This document shows positions 19,924 to 28,179 of a stretch of DNA of 64,000 nucleotides, piece after piece. The stretch comes from Acidimicrobiales bacterium AG-414-N20 (lineage in GTDB: Bacteria > Actinomycetota > Acidimicrobiia > Acidimicrobiales > MedAcidi-G1). Within the stretch, counting starts at the first letter, position 1; every line of letters begins with the position of its first letter. The DNA is taken from the NCBI GenBank assembly GCA_003214465.1, contig QCLO01000005.1, positions 36,260-100,259 on the forward strand, read 5' to 3'. A program made the position numbers and the translations under genes. The notes under the pieces were generated by a model, which worked only from the letters and a program-made list of their open reading frames with translations, was not told where the DNA came from and did no database searches.

Positions 19924-20946
19924 TTAAACCAAGCCTAAATTCGGGTCTACACCTGTATTTAGCGGGCTAGGACCCATTTTTTTAAGCCTCCAGTATCCTG
20001 CTGCTGCGACCATGGCGGCATTGTCTGTACACATGGCTCTTGAGGGAAGACATCCTTTTACCCCTGCTGAATCGCAAACTTCCAAAAATCTCTCACGCAA
20101 ACGCGAGTTTGCTGCTACCCCACCACCAAGACATGCTGCCTCAACTCCCGTCGATTCAAGCGCCCATTTAAGTTTGGTAACTAATGCATCTACGACTGCT
20201 TCTTGAAAAGATGCCACAACGTCTTCTGTAGCAACATCAGGATTTGAGCGAACATGATTCACTACAGCTGTTTTTAGACCACTAAAAGAAAAAGCAAACT
20301 TTCTATCGTCAGGTAAAGTCGCGGGATTTTCTTGTACTAAAGAACGTGGATATTGAAAGGCTGACCTATCCCCCTCTAAAGCTAAATTATCAATGGCTGG
20401 ACCACCCGGATAACCAAGACCTAAATATCTGGCTACTTTGTCAAAAGCCTCTCCAGCAGCGTCATCAAGTGTTGAACCCAACACACGATATTTTCCTTGT
20501 TCTTCCATCAAGACAAGTAATGTATGACCTCCAGAAACGAGTAAAAAAACAAGTGGCAATTGAAGGTCCGGGTCTTCTAAAAAAGATGCGTACAAATGTG
20601 CCTCTAGATGATTAACTGCGATAAATGGAACATCCCAGACCATAGCTAAAGCTTTGGCGGCGCTAACTCCAACTAATAATGATCCAACAAGACCAGGACC
20701 CGATGTTGCTGCAACTGCTTCAATTTCATCTCCTTCCACTCCTGAAGCGACCAAAGCTTCTGCAACTACTGGAACTATCAAATCGACATGTGCCCTACTA
20801 GCTATTTCAGGTACCACACCACCGAATCTTTCATGTAATTGAACCTGGCTACTTACTATTGAAGAACGTATCAATTTAGAAGATTCCACCACTGCCGCCG
20901 CAGTTTCGTCGCATGAGGTTTCAATACCCAATATAAGATCAGTCAT
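19924..20946 (-). CDS. tsaD: tRNA N6-adenosine threonylcarbamoyltransferase TsaD
   Basis: It transfers threonylcarbamoyl from TC-AMP to A37 of ANN-decoding tRNAs (t6A). The ASKHA fold is shown by LGIETSCDETAAAVV, the metal-binding NHLEAHLYA (~res 113), and SGGHTLL. 340 residues. It overlaps rimI by 8 bp. With tsaB and tsaE next to it, the t6A transferase complex is complete here apart from the TC-AMP synthase tsaC, which is not in the window. Confidence 0.97.
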   Translation of the reverse strand: MTDLILGIETSCDETAAAVVESSKLIRSSIVSSQVQLHERFGGVVPEIASRAHVDLIVPVVAEALVASGVEGDEIEAVAATSGPGLVGSLLVGVSAAKALAMVWDVPFIAVNHLEAHLYASFLEDPDLQLPLVFLLVSGGHTLLVLMEEQGKYRVLGSTLDDAAGEAFDKVARYLGLGYPGGPAIDNLALEGDRSAFQYPRSLVQENPATLPDDRKFAFSFSGLKTAVVNHVRSNPDVATEDVVASFQEAVVDALVTKLKWALESTGVEAACLGGGVAANSRLRERFLEVCDSAGVKGCLPSRAMCTDNAAMVAAAGYWRLKKMGPSPLNTGVDPNLGLV

Positions 20947-21469
20947 TTTTTACCCCTTCGAGCAGAAACTTTCTATTAGTCTCTTCAATAGTTTCTTGGA
21001 GCCTCTCATCAAATAGATCACTTAACCACATAATCAAAGCATCTTCACTCGTATCACTGTAATAATTTGGTCGAATCCCAGCAGGTGCGAAACCGAACTT
21101 TTGATACAAACTCTGCGCTTTTAAATTACCAACTCTTACCTCAAGAGTGATTGCTACGAGATTTAAGGAAATTGCAGAACTACAAAGATCTGCTAATAAT
21201 AAACTTCCTAATCCAGAACCCTGATTATTGGGGTTTACTGCCATTGTGCTTACATGCCCTTCGTCATGAATTCGCATCAAACCAGCGTGTCCTATTATTA
21301 CCCCTGCTTTCTCTATTACTCGGTGCGAACACTTTTCAGAGCATAGTTGTTGGCGTAAAAAACTAGGAGACCATGTAGTCGAAAAAACTGAGTCGTCAAT
21401 TGACAATATTTTTCCAACATCGTCTTCGACAGCGTCTCTAATCTCTATTTTCCCAACCATTACGCTCAT
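20939..21469 (-). CDS. rimI: Ribosomal-protein-alanine N-acetyltransferase RimI-type (GNAT)
   Basis: GNAT fold: acetyl-CoA-binding VNPNNQGSGLGSLLLADL (~res 78-95), then VRVGNLKAQSLYQKFGFAPAGIRPNYY, typical of RimI. The ATG at 21469 forms an ATGA overlap with the tsaB stop and is preferred. An in-frame extension to 21493 would reach into tsaB. 176 residues. It sits between tsaB and tsaD, its usual actinobacterial place. Substrate may be S18 or a broader set. Confidence 0.9.
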   Translation of the reverse strand: MSVMVGKIEIRDAVEDDVGKILSIDDSVFSTTWSPSFLRQQLCSEKCSHRVIEKAGVIIGHAGLMRIHDEGHVSTMAVNPNNQGSGLGSLLLADLCSSAISLNLVAITLEVRVGNLKAQSLYQKFGFAPAGIRPNYYSDTSEDALIMWLSDLFDERLQETIEETNRKFLLEGVKND

Positions 21470-22167
21470 TTCGAATCGTTTCGACTTGACCAATTAATTT
21501 CTGCATCAGGTTTACGCAAATAAATTGGTTCAAGATCCCAGGGCTGTACGAACTCTTCACGCATTGCACGAGCATGAGCAAGTTGAACCATCGCTCTTGC
21601 ACTGGGATGCGCCAATCCTTGTTCTGCTAGTTCCACTCTCCCAAGACCCTCGAAAAACTCTGCATAACGAAGTGCCCCATCTCCCACCAATAAACTTGGC
21701 TCATCGAAAGTTTGAATTTCTGCAGCCAAGTCTTCTGCTGTGCAAACATTTGCATCACGTACTCTTTGAATACCTCCTGGAACTCGGCGGAACAAGGCAG
21801 TGAATAACTCTCCTCGTCTTGCATCCATCGCCGTAACAATTAACCGGCTTGTCCATCTGGCTGGAAAAGCAAGTAAGTCTAAACTTGAAATACCAATTAC
21901 CGGCAAGGTCAAAGCGTGTGCGATAGAAATTGCTGTCGCTATACCCACCCTCAATCCTGTGAACAGACCAGGTCCGACATCAACTGCAATAGCGCCAAGT
22001 TCAGAATAATTAATTCCAGCCTGTTCTCTAATAAAAGCTATTTGCGGAGAAATACTTTCTGCATGTCTACCCTGAATACCGCTGTGTGCTGATGCGAGTA
22101 CACCCTCATGACCTCCAATTGCACAACCCGCTTGAGAGCTTGCAGTTTCAATGGCAAGAATCAACAT
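21466..22167 (-). CDS. tsaB: t6A complex subunit TsaB
   Basis: This is a TsaD paralogue needed as scaffold for t6A synthesis. ILAIETASSQAGCAIGG at the N-terminus and VDVGPGLFTGLRVGIATA (~res 63) are diagnostic. 233 residues, normal. It is followed by rimI through an ATGA overlap and preceded by tsaE two bases upstream. Confidence 0.94.
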   Translation of the reverse strand: MLILAIETASSQAGCAIGGHEGVLASAHSGIQGRHAESISPQIAFIREQAGINYSELGAIAVDVGPGLFTGLRVGIATAISIAHALTLPVIGISSLDLLAFPARWTSRLIVTAMDARRGELFTALFRRVPGGIQRVRDANVCTAEDLAAEIQTFDEPSLLVGDGALRYAEFFEGLGRVELAEQGLAHPSARAMVQLAHARAMREEFVQPWDLEPIYLRKPDAEINWSSRNDSK

Positions 22168-22169
22168 CG

Positions 22170-22691
22170 TTATCCTCTGATTCCCGTTGAGAATGAAGAC
22201 ACGAGACTAATCAATTCAGACTCTCTCCCTACCCATTGCTGACCTATAAGCCTGAACTCAATATTACGTTCTTCAAGATTCTCACCGTGGCTTAAACTTA
22301 TTTCCAAATAACCCTCGGTTAAAACTGAAGAAATCACATCGCCCCATTCAATAACAGTCAAAGAATTGCTATCTATCAACTCTGATAGACCTAGTTCTTC
22401 TACTTCTTGAAAATGCTCTAATCGGTAAACATCAAGATGATTTAGAGTAAGTTCCCCCTCATATTTGTTGGCAAGAGTGAAAGTTGGAGAAGTAATCGGA
22501 TGTTCAACTCCTAAAGCCAAGCCTAAACCTTGAGTAAAAGCGGTTTTTCCAGCACCTAAATCACCAGACAAAACAACTACGTCACCTGCCTGAAAAACTT
22601 TTGACAAGAACGACGCTAAGTCACGTGTTTCTTCAACTGAGAATGTTTTCGCCGAAATGGCAGGTGTCAGATTTACCCCTTCTTCAACCAT
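22170..22691 (-). CDS. tsaE: t6A complex ATPase TsaE
   Basis: P-loop ATPase with Walker A SGDLGAGKTAFTQGLG (~res 42), TSPTFTLANKYEG, and HLDVYRLE followed by VIEWGDVI. It drives the TsaB-TsaD cycle. 173 residues. Its start overlaps the stop of the uracil-DNA glycosylase gene by 8 bp, so the DNA-repair gene and the t6A genes are read together. Confidence 0.94.
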   Translation of the reverse strand: MVEEGVNLTPAISAKTFSVEETRDLASFLSKVFQAGDVVVLSGDLGAGKTAFTQGLGLALGVEHPITSPTFTLANKYEGELTLNHLDVYRLEHFQEVEELGLSELIDSNSLTVIEWGDVISSVLTEGYLEISLSHGENLEERNIEFRLIGQQWVGRESELISLVSSFSTGIRG

Positions 22692-23241
22692 TGATTATTT
22701 CCTTTGCTTTGCAAAGATCGGCTCTCATGTTTTCGATGACACCTGCTCTTCCTCTAAGAGCTGCGGCTGGGTGAAAAGTGGGAATAAGAGTAAAGCCCAA
22801 ATATTGATATGTTTTCCCCCGTAATTTTGTTATTCCAATTTTTGTATCCAAAAGAAGTCTGGTGGCGAAATTTCCAAGAGTAACTATAACTTTTGGCTTA
22901 ACTATCTCTAATTGTTTTTTAAGATAAGGGCTACACGCCTCTACTTCCTCTGCTTTAGGGTTCCTGTTTTCAGGTGGTCGACATTTCACAACATTAGAGA
23001 TATAACACAATGACCGATCCATGTTCATTTCTTCTAATAAAAGAGTATCTAAAAGTTTTCCTGAACGACCGACAAAAGGAATTCCCAAACGATCCTCTTC
23101 AGCTCCTGGACCTTCACCAATAAACATTAAATCTGCATTAACAGAACCTGTTCCAAAAACAGGCTGGTTTCTATCTACAGCTAAAGAGCACTTTGTGCAC
23201 TCTGAAACCTCTTTTGAAATAAGATTTAATGTTTTAGACAC
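22684..23241 (-). CDS. Uracil-DNA glycosylase, family 4 (Fe-S)
   Basis: It removes uracil from DNA. Motif A is GEGPGAEEDRLGIPFVGRSG and motif B is TFHPAAALR. The four cysteines expected for the 4Fe-4S cluster are present: two in ECTKCSL, one in KCRPPENRNP and one in EACSPYL. 185 residues. This family replaces or supplements Ung in many actinobacteria. It sits between tsaE and the P1 peptidase, an accessory position in the otherwise standard alr-tsaE neighbourhood. Confidence 0.93.
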   Translation of the reverse strand: MSKTLNLISKEVSECTKCSLAVDRNQPVFGTGSVNADLMFIGEGPGAEEDRLGIPFVGRSGKLLDTLLLEEMNMDRSLCYISNVVKCRPPENRNPKAEEVEACSPYLKKQLEIVKPKVIVTLGNFATRLLLDTKIGITKLRGKTYQYLGFTLIPTFHPAAALRGRAGVIENMRADLCKAKEIING

Positions 23242-23280
23242 AACAAAAGACTATCTATTTAAAATCACTACAGACTGCGA

Positions 23281-24177
23281 TTAAACACAGGCCTGACGAA
23301 TAGCTTTCTCAGTTACAAACACACTTAGAGTTCTTGCAATATCAAATTTACGGGAATCACCGTCCAATTCTTTTGTAGACACTGCCACTACAGCATCTCC
23401 ATCCATTCTTGTATGAGCTGGAAAGATAGAACGTGCTATACCATCATGACTTGATTGAGACAGAAGATAGCACTCAGACTTTGTAAGAGATAAATTTGTC
23501 ATAACAACTCCAAGCGTCGTATTCATCAATTCAGTTGTTTCTATATTTTCTCGCTCTTTGGATAATTCAAAACTCTCTTTAATAAATGATTCAGCAATTT
23601 TCTCATCAATAACATCACCTGCCGGGTTCACAGCAAACAAAGAACAAACAATCACACCTTCAACTTCCGCTGAAGCAATTCCTATACCGCCGTAACTTAA
23701 ATTCTCTTTACCACGCCAATTACCAGTAGTGGCTCCAGCGCCAGCACCAATCCTGCCAGTCTCTATTTCAGTGTTTTCACCGTCTAAACAAGCAATTCTT
23801 CCTTCATCGGCTCCAGGGCGGATAGACGAACTTCCTACTCCTAAGTCATATAAAGACATACCTACAACTATCGGCACAGCACCTTGTGCAGTGGGAAAAC
23901 CAATACCTGATTCTTCCAAGAATTCAACGACACCAATAGCCGAAGAAAGACCAAATGCAGAACCACCCGATATCACTACAGCATCAATATTTTCAACCGT
24001 TCGTTCAGGAGCCAGCAATTCAAATTCACGAGTAGCAGGTGCTCCTCCTCTAACTTCACCAGAAGCGACAACACTTTTGGGAAATCTAATAACTGTGCAA
24101 CCCGTTTCAGCCTCTGTATCGGTCCAATGACCTATTTTTATCTCTTCAATTGGAAACTTCATAAATCGACGGTACAT
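23281..24177 (-). CDS. P1 (DmpA/S58) family peptidase
   Basis: Ntn-type hydrolase family related to L-aminopeptidase DmpA and beta-peptidyl aminopeptidases. Marks are IGHWTDTEAETGCTVI, VVISGGSAFGLSSAIGVVEFLEE, and the putative self-cleavage/nucleophile region MNTTLGVVMTNLSLTKSE (~res 216), where the Thr pair before LGVV is the likely nucleophile. 298 residues. Two ATGs (24177, 24162) are possible and neither has a clear Shine-Dalgarno. No signal peptide. The natural substrate is unknown. Confidence 0.86.
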   Translation of the reverse strand: MYRRFMKFPIEEIKIGHWTDTEAETGCTVIRFPKSVVASGEVRGGAPATREFELLAPERTVENIDAVVISGGSAFGLSSAIGVVEFLEESGIGFPTAQGAVPIVVGMSLYDLGVGSSSIRPGADEGRIACLDGENTEIETGRIGAGAGATTGNWRGKENLSYGGIGIASAEVEGVIVCSLFAVNPAGDVIDEKIAESFIKESFELSKERENIETTELMNTTLGVVMTNLSLTKSECYLLSQSSHDGIARSIFPAHTRMDGDAVVAVSTKELDGDSRKFDIARTLSVFVTEKAIRQACV

Positions 24178-24200
24178 GCCATTTGATTTAGTCAGCTAAT

Positions 24201-25313
24201 TCAAAAACTGCCGCTGACAATTTCTTCTAATCTGTCATCATAAAGCTTGATTACATTCACCCAGTCAAAACGTCTCATAGCTTCTGCCAAGCCTGCAACA
24301 TTTTTTTTCCAACTTTCTACATCTTTTAATACTTCTCGTAAACGATCTGTAATTCCCTCATCTGAATAAAAGGCAAAATCATGCCACTGTTCTGGCACAA
24401 CTTCTGGATAACTTAGACGCTTTGGCAAAACAGGAACAGCCCCTGCTGATAATGCCTCAACTACAGAAATGCCAAAAAACTCATGCATAGAAGAACTGAC
24501 TACAACATCTGTTTTAGACAACAAAGAGATATATTCACTCCGAGGTAAATAACCGGAACTGACCATAAATTCACTTAATCTTCCAAATTGTGACTTTATT
24601 GCTTCAAAATCTTTAGGAGAATTTTCTCCAGTTACTGCAAAACTAAACCGGATACCTTCTTCATTAAGTTCCATTAAAGATCTAATAAAAGCTTTAGGAT
24701 TTTTGTCATATTCCCAACGATGATTCCACAAAATTAAAGGAGGGTTCTCTACACCGTCTGCACACTCTATTTCTGATAATTCAACCCCCACCGGTACTAC
24801 ATGGGTTTTCTCTATAACTTGCTCTAACCGATGTGAGTGAGGCATATCAGGAACGTTTTTAAGAAATTCTGGTAAAACTTCTAAAAGACTCACTTTATGA
24901 AAATTAGAATTGAACCAAATCTGATCGGCGATAGCCATATTCTTCCAATTCACAAACTTCATTGAATCGTCTGAAGACTGACTTGGTGACACAGGATACG
25001 TCAGTTGATTTTCATGTTGGTACAAAACTACTTGTGGGTCTCCTACAAAACGTTTCGTAAAACCCAACCATGCCGCTAAATCGATCATTCCACTTGCTAA
25101 TACAATGTCGGGCTTGCCTTTCTGACTAACTACTTCTTGAGTTCTCTCCGCCATAGTTAAAGCAGATCCTCTTACTCGCCATCTCCAAAAAGAACCAGGA
25201 TGTGAAATGAGAGAAATGTCATGCCGGGTGTGCTTTATTAACCCTTCAGCCCATGCTCTGTGAGATCCACTATGGAATGGCTCGAGAAGAAAGACATTTA
25301 AGTTCCTTGCCAT
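24201..25313 (-). CDS. QTMAN-like glycosyltransferase (DUF3524 / GT-B)
   Basis: The N-terminal half carries LLEPFHSGSHRAWAEGL and VVLYQHENQLTYPVS, hallmarks of the DUF3524 domain of animal GTDC1/QTMAN, which mannosylates queuosine in tRNA-Asp. The C-terminal half is a GT4-like Rossmann domain (LILWNHRWEYDKNPKAFI, then SSSMHEFFGISVVEALSAG with the E-x7-E region). 370 residues, no signal peptide. By family it may glycosylate a modified tRNA nucleoside; the bacterial substrate is not established. It lies 5 bp downstream of alr and 23 bp upstream of the P1 peptidase. Confidence 0.85.
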   Translation of the reverse strand: MARNLNVFLLEPFHSGSHRAWAEGLIKHTRHDISLISHPGSFWRWRVRGSALTMAERTQEVVSQKGKPDIVLASGMIDLAAWLGFTKRFVGDPQVVLYQHENQLTYPVSPSQSSDDSMKFVNWKNMAIADQIWFNSNFHKVSLLEVLPEFLKNVPDMPHSHRLEQVIEKTHVVPVGVELSEIECADGVENPPLILWNHRWEYDKNPKAFIRSLMELNEEGIRFSFAVTGENSPKDFEAIKSQFGRLSEFMVSSGYLPRSEYISLLSKTDVVVSSSMHEFFGISVVEALSAGAVPVLPKRLSYPEVVPEQWHDFAFYSDEGITDRLREVLKDVESWKKNVAGLAEAMRRFDWVNVIKLYDDRLEEIVSGSF

Positions 25314-25318
25314 CAGAG

Positions 25319-26419
25319 TTAATACCTTCGAGGAATTCTAGCTCCTAGCGACGTGAGGATTTCATATCCTATTGTTCCTAATACTTCTGCTACATCAGAG
25401 ACTGCTAGAAAACTGTCTTCCTGTGATCCTAATAAAACCACCTCATCGCCAACTTTTATCGAGTCATCAACTTCAGCAATTAGTGAGTCCATTGTTACTA
25501 CACCACGTATAGGCCAATGCGCTCCCCCTATAAGCACTTCGCCACCATCCCACCAACCTCTAAAAATACCGTCAGCGTAACCTATTGGTATTGTTGCAAT
25601 TCGAGTATTTTTATTTGCTCGCCATCGATGCCCGTAACCGACTCCCTCTCCACTTTCTACTGTTTGCAAATAGCTCACTTCACTTCGTAACCAAACAGCA
25701 GGCTTTAATCCAAGCTCTTTAAATCGCTCAGAAAAAAACTTTGACGGTTCAGTCCCATAAAGACCTATACCAACACGAACCATTGAATGATGAGTTTCAG
25801 GCCATTCTAAGGTTGCAGCAGTATTTGCCTGATGAACTATCTCTGGAGTATGTCCAGCTTCAGAAAGTTCTTCTAATACCCGATCAAAAAGTTTTAATTG
25901 ACTCATATTAAAAGGATCTTTCGGAGTGCTTGCTAACGCGAAATGCGTAAACACACCTTCTAGTTGAATTCCTAATTCAACTACATAATCTGCCAAATCA
26001 ATAATTTCGTTAGGCCTAACTCCAACTCGATGCATCCCAGTATCAACTTTTAGATGTACTGGTGCACCCTCTTCAGCTACAGAAGAAAATGCTTCAACTC
26101 CTGCTCTTGTATATATAGCTGGACGTACACCACCAAGTTTTACTACTTCTTCCATTTCATTCGGCCTTGGTTCTGAAAGTATAAGAATCGGATCTTCGAT
26201 ACCTTCTCTACGTAAAACAGCTGCTTCTTCAACAAAAGCTACAGCAAGCCATGTAGCCCCTGAAGCCAAGACTTCTCTAGCGACTTCTACAGCCCCATGT
26301 CCATATCCATCAGCTTTAACAACAGCACAAAGCGCGACCGAATCATCCAATAAATCACAAAAAATAGAAGTGTTTTTAGAAATTGTTTCTAAATTAATTT
26401 CAGCCCAAGTGGGTCTCAT
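25319..26419 (-). CDS. alr: Alanine racemase
   Basis: PLP enzyme making D-alanine for peptidoglycan. PLP lysine in CAVVKADGYGHGAVE (~res 38); VHLKVDTGMHRVGV; the C-terminal MDSLIAEVDD and GTIGYEILTSLGARIPR (catalytic Tyr region) are conserved. ATG 26419 with GGAG six bases upstream matches the family start (MRPTWAEINL). A frame from 26467 would run deep into nnr and is not used. 366 residues. Overlaps nnr by 20 bp. Confidence 0.95.
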   Translation of the reverse strand: MRPTWAEINLETISKNTSIFCDLLDDSVALCAVVKADGYGHGAVEVAREVLASGATWLAVAFVEEAAVLRREGIEDPILILSEPRPNEMEEVVKLGGVRPAIYTRAGVEAFSSVAEEGAPVHLKVDTGMHRVGVRPNEIIDLADYVVELGIQLEGVFTHFALASTPKDPFNMSQLKLFDRVLEELSEAGHTPEIVHQANTAATLEWPETHHSMVRVGIGLYGTEPSKFFSERFKELGLKPAVWLRSEVSYLQTVESGEGVGYGHRWRANKNTRIATIPIGYADGIFRGWWDGGEVLIGGAHWPIRGVVTMDSLIAEVDDSIKVGDEVVLLGSQEDSFLAVSDVAEVLGTIGYEILTSLGARIPRRY

Positions 26420-27770
26420 CAGAAACTCCAAGCTCTCTATCAACCCCCATATCAATAAGGGTTTCAACTAAACAAGTCACTAAATCATTTGCAATTACTC
26501 CTGTTGAAGGCAGACGATTTAAAAGTTGACCATGCACATGAGCTCCAGAAGAAGCCGCTTCTAACGGCCCTGATCCCCTTGCCAAAAAAGCCCCAATGAT
26601 TCCTGCCAAAACATCTCCTGAACCCGCGGTAGCTAATCTTTGGTCTCCTGAATTGATAATTCGAATCTTTCCCTCTGGGTCAGAAACAACTGTTGTAGGT
26701 CCCTTTAGAAGAACAACAGAACGAGTTACTTCTGCACACTTCCTAACAGCAGAAATACGATCTAATGCCGGTTTCTCACCCATAATTTTTTCGAATTCAC
26801 CTTCATGCGGTGTAAGAATTAATTGAGATTCTTTAGGAAAATCATTCCTATCAAATGCATAAAGTGCATCACCGTCAAGAACTACTGGCGATTTTAATCT
26901 TTTGACCAAATCTTTTATCCCATCAAGTAACTCAGGATCCCTTCCAAGACCAGGACCAATTACAAATGATTTGAAGCGATTAAGCTCGTTTTCATTTATT
27001 GACAAATCAGTTTGTAAAGGAAATGAAACTGCCTCTAATGGAATTTCTGGAATTTCAATTTCGGGTGAGGAAAAACGAATATAACCAGCTCCCGCCCTCT
27101 GTGCCGCGCGAACTGTCAATACCGCTGCTCCTTCCATTCCCTTTCCGCCCGCAATGATCCAGCATGCTGATTTCCATTTATGTGACTGATTAGACCGCGC
27201 TGGAATCCAACTGCATACATCATCATCAGTTATTAGACCACTAGATAAGGAAGAAGTATCGAGACCAATATCTGCAATTTCTAACTCTCCACTTAAGCAA
27301 GCCCCATCCGAAAAAACATGTCCTGGTTTCAGCGCATTAAAAGTCAAAGTTCTTTTTGCTTTAAATGGTTTACCAATAGAACAACCTGTATGCCCATCAA
27401 CTCCTGAGGGAATGTCTACAGACAATACATTCGAATTTGTTATCGGAGCTTCATACGGCCTCTTTAAACCAGTCCCATATGCAGCATCTATAACCAGATC
27501 AACATCTGGTAACTCTCTAGGAGCTTTGTCAGCATCTATCAGTTGAACACGAACACCTCTCCGCTTCAATCTTTTAGCTGCAACTTTCCCGTCTTCTCCA
27601 TTGGAACCTTTTCCTACAACAATGATCACCTTGCGACCATAAGCTCCACCAAGTTCTCTTAGAGCCGAACGTGCTACAGCTGCTCCAGCCCTTTCAATCA
27701 AAACTTTTTCAGAGAATGGTGAAACTCTATCGATCTCTCGCATCTCCTCTATGCCCGAAATAGGAATCAA
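26400..27770 (-). CDS. nnr: Bifunctional NAD(P)H-hydrate epimerase / dehydratase
   Basis: It repairs hydrated NAD(P)H. The N-terminal YjeF_N epimerase domain (~res 1-200) has VVGKGSNGEDGKVAAKRL and DAAYGTGL. The C-terminal ribokinase-like ADP-dependent dehydratase domain has VIGPGLGRDPELLDGI, VLDGDALYAF, LTPHEGEFEKIMG and the ATAGSGDVLAGIIGAFLARG loop. 456 residues. It lies between acpS and alr, as in other actinobacteria. Confidence 0.94.
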   Translation of the reverse strand: MIPISGIEEMREIDRVSPFSEKVLIERAGAAVARSALRELGGAYGRKVIIVVGKGSNGEDGKVAAKRLKRRGVRVQLIDADKAPRELPDVDLVIDAAYGTGLKRPYEAPITNSNVLSVDIPSGVDGHTGCSIGKPFKAKRTLTFNALKPGHVFSDGACLSGELEIADIGLDTSSLSSGLITDDDVCSWIPARSNQSHKWKSACWIIAGGKGMEGAAVLTVRAAQRAGAGYIRFSSPEIEIPEIPLEAVSFPLQTDLSINENELNRFKSFVIGPGLGRDPELLDGIKDLVKRLKSPVVLDGDALYAFDRNDFPKESQLILTPHEGEFEKIMGEKPALDRISAVRKCAEVTRSVVLLKGPTTVVSDPEGKIRIINSGDQRLATAGSGDVLAGIIGAFLARGSGPLEAASSGAHVHGQLLNRLPSTGVIANDLVTCLVETLIDMGVDRELGVSDETHLG

Positions 27771-27798
27771 AACGAAACTACTTTCATACTTTCAAATC

Positions 27799-28164
27799 TC
27801 ATAGTGCAACCACTGTTGCAAGAGCGGCATGGGCGGTATGAGTTATTGAAAGTTCCCATCGCGTTACTCCCGCTTCTTCAGATCGCGCAAAAGCTTTACC
27901 ATGTAAACACAAAGTTGGTTTCCCTGAAGATCCACGCACGACTTCAATGTCATACATTGGCATTGATCCCAAACCCAAACCCAAAGACTTAAGCGTTGCT
28001 TCTTTGACGGCAAATCTAGCTGCATAGCGTTCAGCAGGATCATAAGCTTTTTCCGCATATTCACGTTCTGAAGGTCTGAAAAGCCTAGAAACAATCCTAG
28101 GGGTACGCGAAAGTACTAGTCGAAATCTTTCCACATCAACTAAATCGACTCCGATACCTATCAC
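27799..28164 (-). CDS. acpS: Holo-[acyl-carrier-protein] synthase
   Basis: Transfers 4'-phosphopantetheine from CoA to acyl carrier protein. IGIGVDLVDVERF at the start supplies the Mg-binding Asp, and FAVKEATLKSLGLGLG carries the conserved Glu and Lys. 121 residues. It lies 15 bp downstream of the large GlmS-like gene and 28 bp before nnr. Confidence 0.94.
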   Translation of the reverse strand: MIGIGVDLVDVERFRLVLSRTPRIVSRLFRPSEREYAEKAYDPAERYAARFAVKEATLKSLGLGLGSMPMYDIEVVRGSSGKPTLCLHGKAFARSEEAGVTRWELSITHTAHAALATVVAL

Positions 28165-28179
28165 AGAAAAATACTCATT

